Positions 12,137 to 21,107 of a stretch of 64,000 bases of DNA are shown here, piece by piece; positions within the stretch are counted from its first letter, which is position 1; each line of letters starts with the position of its first letter. The notes beneath the pieces are model-generated. The model made no database searches. It saw nothing but the letters and a program-made list of their open reading frames with translations, and was not told where the DNA came from. Made by a program: the position numbers and the translations under genes. The stretch comes from Branchipolynoe longqiensis (Eukaryota > Annelida > Polychaeta > Phyllodocida > Polynoidae), in assembly GCA_030323885.1 (NCBI GenBank), contig CM059200.1, positions 1,603,436-1,667,435 of the forward strand, given 5' to 3'.

Positions 12137-13170
12137 GGGGGTGTCGAGGAGGCGACCCACGAGTATGCGAGCCGGCTGGACACATTTGGCTAGGTGGAAG
12201 AGCTTACCGAGCAGGGACTGGAGCTGCTTTCTTGTGATTTTGTGCTTCTTGATTGTGGCGTTGACCAGCCTTATGGTGGCTCTTAGTTTATCTATCGTTA
12301 TGGATAGTGTCCTGTCGGGGGCGTTTATGGTTATTTCCAGCCATCTGACGACTTGTGCTGGTGGCTGAGTTTTGTCGGTGGCCTCTGGGAGTCCCAGTTG
12401 GTGGAAGAGGTGTCGGGTTAATGCGAAGTGGGCGTGGGCTGTGGCTGCATCTGGTGCCACCACGATGAGTTCGTCGAGATACATGATTGCGTTAACACTT
12501 TGTTGCTTAAGCATATATACCACTGCCTCGGCGACTCGTTGTATGTGGCAGCTAGAGCCCCTGGCGCCGAAGGGGACGGATATGTCGAGATAAAAACTGT
12601 CCCGCCATCTGGTGCCCAGGAGGGGCCAGTCAAGTGGGCATGTGACAACATTTTTATACGCTCGACTTATGTCCATTGTGAACATGTAACTGTTCCTCCC
12701 CATGGACATCAGCTCGCGGGTAAAATGGTCTACTGTTGGTAGGGTGTGGTCTTTTATATCTCCTAGGGCCATGTTTTTAATAATGTAGGCATTGATGGAA
12801 GTTCTTACCGGAAAGGACATGTCCGTGATAATCCTCCTCTTTGTTGGGTCGGTCTTTTCCCTCGTCATGATCGGGGAGAGACGTGGTACCAATGGATGAA
12901 GGGGGGGTGGCTGTATTGTCCGTAGACTGCGCCTAGTTGCCTCTCGATGTACGCATCTACTGTCTCCGGGTGTTGTTTGGCGCTTGGGTGGTTGTGGCTG
13001 CCGGTGGTGTCTGAGGTTGGCCCGATGTATCCCAAGGGAAAGCTGTATGCTATGAAGTCCAGTAGCTGGGTGTGTTCTTCAGAGTCCATGAGCCTGCTTG
13101 CCCATTCATGGTGGTTTAAAGATGAGGGTACTGGTATGCGGGCCTGGATGGCGTTAGGGAGGCGGTGGCC
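12107..13170 (-). pseudogene. reverse transcriptase of DIRS-type pol, frameshifted
   Basis: RNA-directed DNA polymerase of the retrotransposon. The N-terminal part (13170-12865) has the block RIPVPSSLNHHEW and then LLDFIAYSFPLGYIGP, typical just upstream of DIRS polymerase domains. The polymerase proper lies in another frame (from about 12900 to 12107): SPIMTREK and KRRIITDMSFP, motif A with Asp in FTMDISRAYKN, the VPFGARGSS block, and motif C as YLDE. The usual motif C is YxDD, so the second Asp is replaced by Glu. The frame change between the parts falls at seven G (12901-12907). Further upstream the frame is closed by a stop at 13171-13173, so the link to the Pro/Thr-rich leader is broken too. 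Confidence 0.8.
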
Positions 13171-13238
13171 TTAAGTTTGCTGTATATAGTAGCAATGTTG
13201 GTGTGTAGTGTGGGGGTGGGGGAAGGCCAGTTGGCGCG

Positions 13239-13766
13239 TCAGTGTTCACTGAATGCGTGGGGGCCGGGATCAATCACACTGTGGGGGAGGGTGGTTGTGT
13301 CCGCTGCACAGTGCTCCCGTATGATGTCAAAGTCGATGACGTCTGATGCACCGACTGTCTGTTCATGGGGTCTCTTGAAGTCGGGGGGGGCTTTGTGGCA
13401 GTCAAGAGTGGGCAGGCCCCTGTGTGTGATTTGAGCTGTTCCGGGTTGGGCGGTGGCTTGGCCGTCGCTGCTGGTGCCGGGGCTTCTGTCATGTTTATCT
13501 CCATTGTCTGTTTTGTGTGCCCTGTGGTGGTGGGTGTGGGCGCTTGTGTTGGGGGTTTGGGGTGTGAGTCCGGTCATGCTTGTATAGCCTGCTTGTGATC
13601 CTCCTATGTGAGCTGGAGGTGCCATGCGGGGGGTGTCGCTTGCGACTTCTGCATTGTTGTTACTGCCTGTGGCGTGTTGTGTGTGGGGGGGTTGGCTTTG
13701 TTTCCCCATGTTTGCCGAGCCGTCATCTCGGGCGAGCCCCTGAGGTGTGATGAGAGTGAGTGCCAT
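13239..13766 (-). CDS. Pro/Thr/His-rich leader ORF between gag and pol
   Basis: A 175-codon frame, low in complexity and rich in Thr, Pro, His and Gln, ending DVIDFDIIREHCAADTTTLP and a short tail. It lies between Gag and the reverse transcriptase in the same orientation, so I take it as the N-terminal, non-catalytic part of the polyprotein. No known domain was recognised. The true start is uncertain, since other frames are open here as well. Confidence 0.4.
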   Translation of the reverse strand: MALTLITPQGLARDDGSANMGKQSQPPHTQHATGSNNNAEVASDTPRMAPPAHIGGSQAGYTSMTGLTPQTPNTSAHTHHHRAHKTDNGDKHDRSPGTSSDGQATAQPGTAQITHRGLPTLDCHKAPPDFKRPHEQTVGASDVIDFDIIREHCAADTTTLPHSVIDPGPHAFSEH

Positions 13767-13993
13767 CTTGGTTTGTGGGTGGTGGTCTTGTTTGGGGCCG
13801 GTTTTGTCTGCCGGCTGGAGTTTGATGGGCTTTTTGGTTGGGTTTTGTAATAAAGTTGTTGAGTGTCTGAGGGGGGCATGGGCGTGATCGCTTTTTCGTA
13901 TGTGCTGTTTCGGCGGTCCGGCCCCCCTTCTTAGTTTTTTTGCCCATTGGCCCTGTTCTTTTTCCTACACTGTTGTTCGGTGGGTTCATAGTA

Positions 13994-15142
13994 TTATTGT
14001 GTGGTGCGAAAGCAATATGCGCATGCGTGCACCACATCATTTGGGCCATCCTGGTGGTGCTGTGGCTGGGCGCACCTCTTGCCTGAGTTATACAGCTGGC
14101 ACGGCCTCGCGTGCGGCTCGGCCTCCAGCCGTGCCCTGCCATTCTTATTATCGACATACTGTGTAGAGGCTCGCTCATCCCTTGTGTTTGTGGTATTGTG
14201 ATCATTGTTGCTGAATCCGAACCTTGCCCTCTCGTTGTGGAGGCCCTGCTCGTTCGCCCATGATAGTTTGTTCTTCTCTATTTTGTCGAATACTTTCTGG
14301 CTCCAGTCCCTGATAGCGTGCGACGGGCTGTATGTCGTGTCCTCCGCAATTATCCGCAGGTGGTCGAGCATGGCCTCAAAATCTTTTGGGTCATAGACCT
14401 CCTTATCATCGAGCATTGTGAGATATGCGGCTATATATTCCCTCTCCGTCATGGTGTGCCTAGCAGCGATTTTGTTGGCTAGGGAGATGCAGTTATGCCT
14501 GTCTAGATACATAAATGGTTTTGCTATCGGGTTCTTGATGAACATATCATGGAGTATAGCCTTCCTACCTTCCATGCGGCGGTAGAGGGCCCTCCTACGG
14601 TCCATCTCGTCGTCGAGGGTCTCAGTCTGCTCCTGGTGGTGCTTGTGATGGGTTTGTCTCGCGTTCCTGTGCGGTGATGGGTTCGCCAAGGGCGCCGTGT
14701 AGGGGGTGTTTTTCCCGCAGTTGCATGGTGCGTCCTGCCGGCGTGGGCGCGCCTCGGGCTCAGCCGCCTTGTCCTCCGATGTTGATATGGCCCTCCTCCA
14801 GGTCATCCTGGGGGAAGGCAGCGGTGGTGGTGAGGGCGAGCACTGGCGTGTCGCTTCTCGTTGTCTGTGGTGGGCCGGTGCGGGCTTGGGTGGAGGCGCT
14901 GAGGGGGCTGTCTCCCTCGGGGCAGTCTGTATCAGCAACTGGCTGAGGGTGGCCTGGACGGTGGCCATCTGTTCCTCCATGGCTGCCATCTTGGTCTTGA
15001 TGTGGTCGTCGTTTAGCGTCTGTGGCGGTTGGGCTGGCCTCGGATGGTATAGGTCGGTCTCCGATCCGCTGTCGATTATGTTGTTGGGCTCCCCATGGGA
15101 GTCCCCTGCCGAAGATGCATTAAGCCTGGGGGTGCTGCTCAT
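13994..15142 (-). CDS. Gag-like protein of DIRS-type retrotransposon
   Basis: A 382-residue intact ORF, thought to coat the element's RNA. The first half is Pro/Ser/Thr-rich with a short amphipathic stretch (MAAMEEQMATVQATLSQLL). The middle is the conserved core: RRMEGRKAILHDMFIKNPI, then MTEREYIAAYLTMLDD and IRDWSQKVFDKIE. The C-terminus has a Cys/His cluster (CQLYNSGKRC ... VVHACAYCFRTTQ) resembling the zinc-binding end of DIRS/Ngaro Gag proteins. The ATG at 15142 lies about 320 bp inside the element's outer end. A second, divergent copy of the same core occurs at 36695-38078, which supports real coding. The call as Gag is by position and motif, not by search. Confidence 0.75.
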   Translation of the reverse strand: MSSTPRLNASSAGDSHGEPNNIIDSGSETDLYHPRPAQPPQTLNDDHIKTKMAAMEEQMATVQATLSQLLIQTAPRETAPSAPPPKPAPAHHRQREATRQCSPSPPPLPSPRMTWRRAISTSEDKAAEPEARPRRQDAPCNCGKNTPYTAPLANPSPHRNARQTHHKHHQEQTETLDDEMDRRRALYRRMEGRKAILHDMFIKNPIAKPFMYLDRHNCISLANKIAARHTMTEREYIAAYLTMLDDKEVYDPKDFEAMLDHLRIIAEDTTYSPSHAIRDWSQKVFDKIEKNKLSWANEQGLHNERARFGFSNNDHNTTNTRDERASTQYVDNKNGRARLEAEPHARPCQLYNSGKRCAQPQHHQDGPNDVVHACAYCFRTTQ

Positions 15143-15448
15143 GATCTCCCGGCTGTTGCCCCGTTGTATGGGGAGGGTGGCCGAGGCGCCGGACGGGCGT
15201 GCCGGTGCCGCTGGCCGTCCCCGGGTTCTCTTTTTCGACGATGTGTTAGCGTGCCTAGGTATCTCGATGGTTGTATTTTAGAAGAGATGTGCAGCTGACG
15301 GGTGTCAGTAGAAGGAGTGAGGAGGTAGTGTAGCAGCACGGCCGAGTGGGCGGCGGGGCCTGTGATTGGCTGAGAGTGGGCGAGCCGCCTGTCAGACATA
15401 TGAGTGTGCGAGGAGGAGGTGTCAGCTACCCGGCTACCTCCCCGCCCC

Positions 15449-15490
15449 CAGCAATGACAGCAAATGACCAACTCCTTGGTCATTGAACCC
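15449..15490 (-). other. outer end of DIRS-type element with 9-bp hairpin
   Basis: On the minus strand this end contains TGTCATTGCTGG, also found at the matching end of the second gag-bearing copy (38345-38356). Just outside it is a perfect hairpin, AATGACCAA / TTGGTCATT with a 4-nt loop (15463-15484), abutting the SINE border at 15491. It may belong to the recombination site of the element. Confidence 0.5.
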
Positions 15491-15540
15491 CATTATCCTG
15501 ACACTGAGCTAACCAGTCCTTGCCTTATCCTATTAATGCA
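15491..15540 (-). repeat. SINE, subfamily A, remaining half of the interrupted copy
   Basis: Continues the SINE broken off at 10054: ATTATCCTGACACTGAGC, then CCAGTCCTTGCCTTATCC. It is followed at once by a forward-oriented SINE fragment, making an inverted pair. Confidence 0.8.
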
Positions 15541-15775
15541 GAGTGCCAGGCTAGGCTTGCGGAAGGTCGCTTGTCGAAACCTGGCCGAGTCAAACGAGTG
15601 ACTTATAAAATTGATACTTGTCGCTACCTAGCCTGGTGCTTGGCATTAATAGGACAGGGCAAGGATTGGTTTGTTCAGTATGAGGATAATATCATTCAGT
15701 GGAAATTTGCGTCATGTTGTCAGTGGCCTGGTCCCCTGAAGTCGCCATGAGTGTGCACTGTCACAAGTTGGTACA
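15541..15775 (+). repeat. SINE, subfamily A, forward, 5' part rearranged
   Basis: Forward copy with CTGGCCGAGTCAAACGAGTG, AATTGATACTTGTCGCTACC and GGACAGGGCAAGGATTGG. The start reads GCTTGCGGAAGGTCGCTTG, so the tRNA-like head is missing or strongly altered. Head-to-head contact with the reverse fragment at 15491-15540 forms an imperfect palindrome around 15545. Confidence 0.75.
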
Positions 15776-15944
15776 CACCCTGATATGACCTTAGATGTTA
15801 CCATGATGTAACCCCAACAAACAAACCGTTATCAATCATATGTTATTATTATTAAGACATTACGTAAACAGTCCAAACAAACATACCGTCATATTATATT
15901 GAAGCAAGGTTTCCGATAAAAAATAGTCAAACAAATAGTGGTGT

Positions 15945-16045
15945 TCTCTCTGGTGGAGTGGTTAGAGTGCCTTACTTTTTTCTAGGTCGGACTCCTAATC
16001 TGAAGGTTGGTGGTTCGATTCCCCAGTTCGATTCCCCATGCCCCC
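15945..16045 (+). repeat. tRNA-like sequence, SINE head relic
   Basis: Contains GGTGGAGTGGTTAGAGTGCC, like an A box, and about 50 nt later GGTGGTTCGATTCCCC, like a B box. The spacing is that of a type II (long variable arm) tRNA. No closed acceptor stem was found, so it is a tRNA-derived relic rather than a gene. Confidence 0.5.
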
Positions 16046-16157
16046 ACCTCTGCCAATTTGGATTTCCAGCACTGTGTATAACTTACAGTGTCATCAAAGG
16101 CCAGTTGCTCTCATTCCATGTCTATGTGGTGTGGGAGGTTAAAAATCCCTTGGGTCG

Positions 16158-16240
16158 GTAAAAGTGTAGGCTTGGGCTTTCTATCGACAAACTGGCTAAT
16201 GGTGAAAACAAGTCTATTCAGACTTATCCATGATAGGCAG
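16158..16240 (+). repeat. dispersed repeat, inverted copy at 63920-64000
   Basis: The reverse complement of the last ~80 bases of the window matches here over blocks such as GGCTTTCTATCGACA and ACAAGTCTATTCAGACTTAT, with a few differences. The family was not recognised. The window edge cuts the other copy. Confidence 0.8.
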
Positions 16241-16734
16241 TATACAACTTCAACAACAATAGGTGAGTTAGGAGTAAGTTTGGAAATGGAACAAGTCGGC
16301 CTTGACCTTCCTTAGGGCAAATATATACCTGACCCCCATGCTGCTGAAACCACTCTAACCTAATCATAAATATATCAGAATAGCAGACATACCAGAAACT
16401 CCATTTTTAACTATGCGTGAATATCATGTTAAATCGTGTATAAGCAGGGATGAACGATCTCCGCCATTTCGCGCATTTCAACGATTTCTGATAATTGCTG
16501 ATTAACTATCACAAAGTGCTAAGGATATATGACAATAGTTGGCCAATCAAAATCAAGGAGTGGACTATCCTGGTATTACATTAGATGTTGCTAGGAAGTA
16601 AAACCGAAACAATTACAGGGATGAAAGTGGTCTTGTAGGAAAAAAACGGAAATCGGTGATTCAGCATTTCTAATGACAGTGAGACATGAGCTAGATAAGC
16701 ATCGGTTTTCTGGGATCCTTTCTGTCTGTAATGG

Positions 16735-17327
16735 CCCTGGCACACTACAACGTGACTACGTCAGCGTAGGCAGAACGTGAAAATAATTATATTACGTCGA
16801 CGTTATGGGCGTAATATGCAAATTGTGGACGTGAACGTAACGTGAAAGTAACGTTGGTATACGTCGTGACGTTAGCTGTAACGTGACAACGTTAGGGGGG
16901 AGGGGTTTTTGGCGACGTGACCGGGCGTTAGTGTAACGTGAGCGTAACGTTGCCGTAACGTGACCGTAACGTGACCGTAACGTGCAAAACGCTGCCCACA
17001 CGTTGCTCCTACCTGTGCCGTCGGTCTGATGTGACATAACGTGACTCTAACATCATTTACGCTGCTATAACGATCGCGGAACATCTACCTAACGTCATTG
17101 TCACGTCATCCCGACGTAACGGATTCACGTCGAGATACGTCAAAACTTTTGAACATGTTCAAAACCTCAACGTGCAAAGACGTAACACGACGTAACATGA
17201 CATAGCTTGACGTCACTCTAACGTCATTATGACGTCATCATAACATAACCCAACGTACGTCAACGTAATGACGAAAAATGACCACGTTAGGCTCACGTTG
17301 GCTCGTTACATCATAGTGTGACAGGGG
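16735..17327. mobile_element. TIR element filled with degenerate AACGTGACCG repeats
   Basis: Ends CCCTGGCACACTACAACGTG and (inverted) CCCTGTCACACTATGATGTA. The interior is dominated by ACGT and AACGT words on both strands, with a centre of perfect 11-bp repeats (ACCGTAACGTG, about 16940-16985). No ORF with a transposase character was found. The ends match those of 20197-21107 and 33032-33428 over GTCACACTA. Non-autonomous DNA transposon is the likely class. Confidence 0.7.
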
Positions 17328-17828
17328 TATTAGGAATTTGTATGCATTTAGTGTATCACCTCAGTTTATTGTAAATACCTTGCAGAGAATTAAAATAAAA
17401 GAATTGAATTGAGTCATAGATTTATGCGTGATGCAAAAACTATGCTTGTAGAGACACCTGACTTACGGGAATTTCCCTCAATTCCTTGACATTGCTAAGC
17501 CTATGGGGGTAATTTCCGCGTTTTCGCGGAAATCTACTCCTTGCCTTTGTTTATTTGTTCCGGTTATAACACACTTGTTTGACTTGGCCAGGTTTTGACA
17601 AGTGACCTTCCGCAAGGGAAGCCTATGCTCAAACCACTTCAGCTACCGCGTCCGCTGTGCATATGATAATGACACCTGCTATATCAGGACAACACTGGTA
17701 GGAATGCAGAGTTGTCCTTTGATGACATGTACTCAGACAATGCCTGTCTGCTGTACATTCAACCCTTGAATAGACATGTTAGATATCATATGAGTCAGGC
17801 TCACAAAAGTAGGCCAATCGGGGAAAGT

Positions 17829-18230
17829 TGTCGGCATCGAGCATTGGATGTCGGCGTCGAATGGCATAATTATCGTTTAGCATTGACAGAGGTGTTGGAA
17901 AGTTCTTAAATTTATCCTGAATGTAAACGTAGACAAAATACAACAAACCTATTTGTTTCTAGGATAATTTAATATGAAATAAAGAAATGTGCTATACCTT
18001 AAGAATTGCGACGCCGACATCTATTAAAGCTGTCAGCATCGAGCATTGAATGTCGGCATCAAATGGCATAATTATAGTTTAGCATTGACAGAGATGTTGG
18101 AAAGTTTTAAAATTCATCCTGAATGTAAACGTAGACAAAATACAACAGCCCTATTTGTTTCTAGGATAATTTAATATGAAACAAAGAAATGCACTACACT
18201 TTAAGAATTGCGATGCCGACATCCTAAATT
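17829..18230 (+). repeat. 202-bp tandem duplication
   Basis: Two copies offset by 202 bp, each starting at TGTC(G/A)GCATCGAGCATTG and ending with a GCGA(C/T)GCCGACATC block. The start and end of each copy are partly complementary (GATGTCGGC), so each unit can fold back. No coding content. Confidence 0.85.
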
Positions 18231-18260
18231 GACCAACAATTGGCCCATTTTCATGAGGCC

Positions 18261-18325
18261 GACTCATATATACATATATATATATATATATGTATATATA
18301 TTTATATATAGTTATATATATATAG
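18261..18325. repeat. TA microsatellite
   Basis: Alternating TA with occasional G and T interruptions. Similar tracts lie at 9205-9272, 22962-23070, 23518-23578, 24002-24087, 29155-29178, 35163-35206, 38637-38681 and 52337-52371, several of them at the edge of TA-linked elements. Confidence 0.9.
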
Positions 18326-19069
18326 ATCCTTCTCCCAGTGTTTTCTATCCAAATGATACCAAAGGTGAGAAATAAACCCCTGTGGTACCACATATGCTCC
18401 ATGTGCTGCCATCTTACGGCCGGAAGCACAAGCTCTCATGCAATCCGAGTGCAGCCGCCATAATGACGTGCACATATCCCATAAATACTAATTCCAGTAG
18501 CGATACGTCATCAGGACGCAATCCATTCATCTCAGCTGCTCATGCGTCATCGTGAAGTCAGCACACAAATGACACACAAGGAGGCAATGCAGCGTTACAC
18601 CGCCATGTTGTTGTCGCTTAGGAGACTAATTACAGCCGTAATACATGCATTATTTAGCCCACAATTACTGCAGTTGTAGGCGGGTACTTAGGGACTTATA
18701 AAGACTTATAAGACTTGAGAAGGGTTGTAAATGGCTGGAGAACATAGCTATATAGTGTGAAATAACCCCTTAGGAATTCAGAGCAACTATTGCGCACTAG
18801 TGAATAACCGCGTGTTCATTTAGTATGAATGAGGTGTTTTTCATGTAGATGACATTATAATTTGATTATCGTAGTAGACTGACCTGATTTTATCTGGTGT
18901 CGCTTGGAGGAGCAATTTCAGACTATGGTACCAGGTTAGATATGAGACTAGACGATTTGCACCACCAACCTGCCTTCTAACACCAATGGCAGAACTAATG
19001 TTATGGGTAGCAGCTCAGGGAGCGGTATGGTCTGTGGAAAGGGTATTATAGAAGATGTCAACTACCAAC

Positions 19070-19850
19070 CTGGGCCTGTATGCACCAATCGGGGTTAGGG
19101 CCTTAACCGCGGCCAAGGTATCCCCGCACGTCTAAATGTGAAAATTTGGTATGCACCAATCGGAGTTAGCGCTAACCGTGGTGGGTTAACCTCGGCTAAG
19201 GTAAACCACCTTGTGAGGTGGGTTTAGTGCCTATGCAGTGCGGTTAGTGTGCGTGTGTGGGTCTCAATCTATTGAATGCAATCATATTTAACAGAATTAC
19301 ATAGGCAAATCGTGAAATTTCATTAAATTAACCCTAAAATCGAAGCGAGATTAACGCTGATGCCATAACGGCGGCGATATTAATATTTTCAAATCGGCGA
19401 ACATAAAGTAAACAAATCGCCGCCACCATAGCGACGTCGATATCCATACTGTCCAACGTCAACTAAACATGGCCGCCGCCGTCGCCGCCGAATCGGCCCG
19501 AATATATTATGCCCACATCTATTCAATGAGATCATATTTAACAGAATTACATACTCAAATCGTGAAATTTCATTAAATTAACCCTAAAATCGAAGCGAGA
19601 TTAATGCTGATGCCGTAACGGTGGGGATATTAATATTTTCGAATCGACGAGTGTAAAGTAAACATATTGGCGACTGGAGGGAATTCCCAAATCTATAAAT
19701 AAACTCACGGTTAGCTATCCGCAGCGGCTAAACCATTGGTGCATACCACTTGACCTAGTTCTCCAACCCGCCGCTACCCTGAGGTAGCTAACCGCGGCTA
19801 GTGCCTTAACTCCGGCTAAGCCTAACCCCGATTGGTGCATACGGGCCCAG
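19070..19850. mobile_element. 781-bp TIR element with GTATGCACCAATCGG ends
   Basis: Ends CTGGGCCTGTATGCACCAAT and (inverted) CTGGGCCCGTATGCACCAAT, then CGGGGTTAG on both sides. The subterminal zones on both sides are packed with GGTTAACCGCGG-like words in both orientations. Inside are two direct repeats of about 149 bp, offset by exactly 250 bp (19265-19413 and 19515-19663), rich in GGCGGCGATATTAATATT. No transposase is visible. It looks like a MITE of the broad class starting GGGCC. Confidence 0.75.
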
Positions 19851-19969
19851 CCTACTAACGGTAGTGGCAGAGGTAGTGTTTTTGTTGTGGTAAATATGTT
19901 TATTCTGCTGAATAGCTTTCCTTTGTCAGCGTCGAAGCGCTGGTCTTCAAGCCATTTTTCAATTCAGGA

Positions 19970-20196
19970 TTATTTACACAAAATTTGTATACAGAGTTAG
20001 GTAAATAAGGTCACTTGTGACAGTGCACACTCATGGCGATTTTATAGTGCTGCCCACCTACACTGGGAGACCAGCTCTCCTCCAACACCATGGTGTAATT
20101 TTTTAACTCAATCACTGATACTGAACAAAAAAGTATTTATCCTGTCCTAGTAACGCCGTATGCCAGGCTAAATAGTGACAAGTGTCAATTTTGTAA
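19970..20196 (-). repeat. SINE, subfamily A, interrupted, left part
   Basis: Reverse SINE with GTGACAGTGCACACTCATGG, GATACTGAACAAAAAAG and AGTGTCAATTTTGTAA. It stops at 20196. The remainder (AAGTCATTCGTTTTACTCGG) follows at 21108. Confidence 0.75.
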
Positions 20197-21107
20197 TGGG
20201 GCTGTCACACTACGGCATATGGTGGTGGCATATGCGTAACATGGCACAATAATTTGAGAATGAGAATAGGTCGAGATACGCCAATCTTTTTGCACTCCAG
20301 CGACGTATGAAATGTAGGCATAGCATATGGCTGGCATATGGCTACCGTATGCCCACCGTATATCAACGTATGCAAAGCATTTGATGACGTATACTCAGCA
20401 TATTGGGATGTATTTTGACGGTTGGAGATGACAGGACCAGCGTATGAGTAACCTATGCTGACGTACCCCAAACCTATCTGTAACCTATGCCAGGATATGC
20501 ATAGTGTACGTCTAGCGTATGAGCAGGGTATGAGCCATATGCTGCCATACGCTGAAGATTTTGAGTATGCACACAAATTGTTGGACGGAGGGGCGTAAAG
20601 ACAGTGTATGATAGTGTATGACAAGAGTATACAGCGTATGCCCAACCTATGCCTAACCTATGCATAGTGTATGACGGCATATGATGGCGTATGAGTCGAA
20701 AACTGTATACACTGGCATACACTAACGCCATACACCGTAGTGTGAGAGCCCCATTACAGAATGGTGTGAGTATGCCAGAGACACCCGGAGTGTGTCGGTG
20801 CAACGTATGCCTAACCTATGCTGACATACCCCTGACCTATGCGTAACCTATGCCGGTGTATACAAAGCGTACCTCTAGCATATGAGCAGCGTGCAAGCCA
20901 TACGCTGCTCATACCCTGAACATTTTGAGCATGCACAAAAATTCTTGGACGGGCTGGCATAAGACAGTGTATGACGGCGTGTGCCGAGCGTATATGGCAT
21001 ATGCCCAACCTATGCCTAACCTATGCATAGCATATGATGGTGTATGGGTCGAAAACCGCATACGTCGGCATACGCTAACGCTATACGCCATAGTGTGACA
21101 GCCCCAG
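20197..21107. mobile_element. TIR element filled with degenerate CCTATGC / GCATACG words
   Basis: It interrupts a SINE. Left end GGGGCTGTCACACTACGG; right end, inverted, GGGGCTGTCACACTATGG. A third, inner end at 20735-20752 is inverted GGGGCTCTCACACTACGG. The block before the inner end (20454-20752) and the block before the outer end (20809-21104) are direct repeats of each other. The whole interior uses variants of TATGCC and CATACG on both strands, including 11-bp repeats such as CTATGCCTAAC. Long open frames on the minus strand reflect this composition and are not taken as genes. Confidence 0.75.

Larger units (their letters stand above)
10055..15490 (-). mobile_element. DIRS/Ngaro-type tyrosine-recombinase retrotransposon
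   Basis: A retrotransposon that uses a tyrosine recombinase rather than a DDE integrase. On the minus strand the order is Gag (15142-13994), a Pro/Thr/His-rich leader, reverse transcriptase, RNase H and tyrosine recombinase (to 10578). This domain set and order define the DIRS order. Its outer limits come from the split SINE at 9900-10054 and 15491-15540; the repeated target bases at the junctions are only ATTA, consistent with the lack of a regular target duplication in this order. I could not find a clear inverted or split direct terminal repeat, so the choice between DIRS and Ngaro is open. Gag is intact, but pol is interrupted several times, so this copy appears inactive unless the breaks are assembly errors. 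Confidence 0.85.

Noticed and set aside
20205..21091. Minus-strand frames of 109-146 codons
   Set aside because: They lie wholly inside the degenerate TATGC-word TIR element and repeat because the DNA words repeat; no transposase motif.
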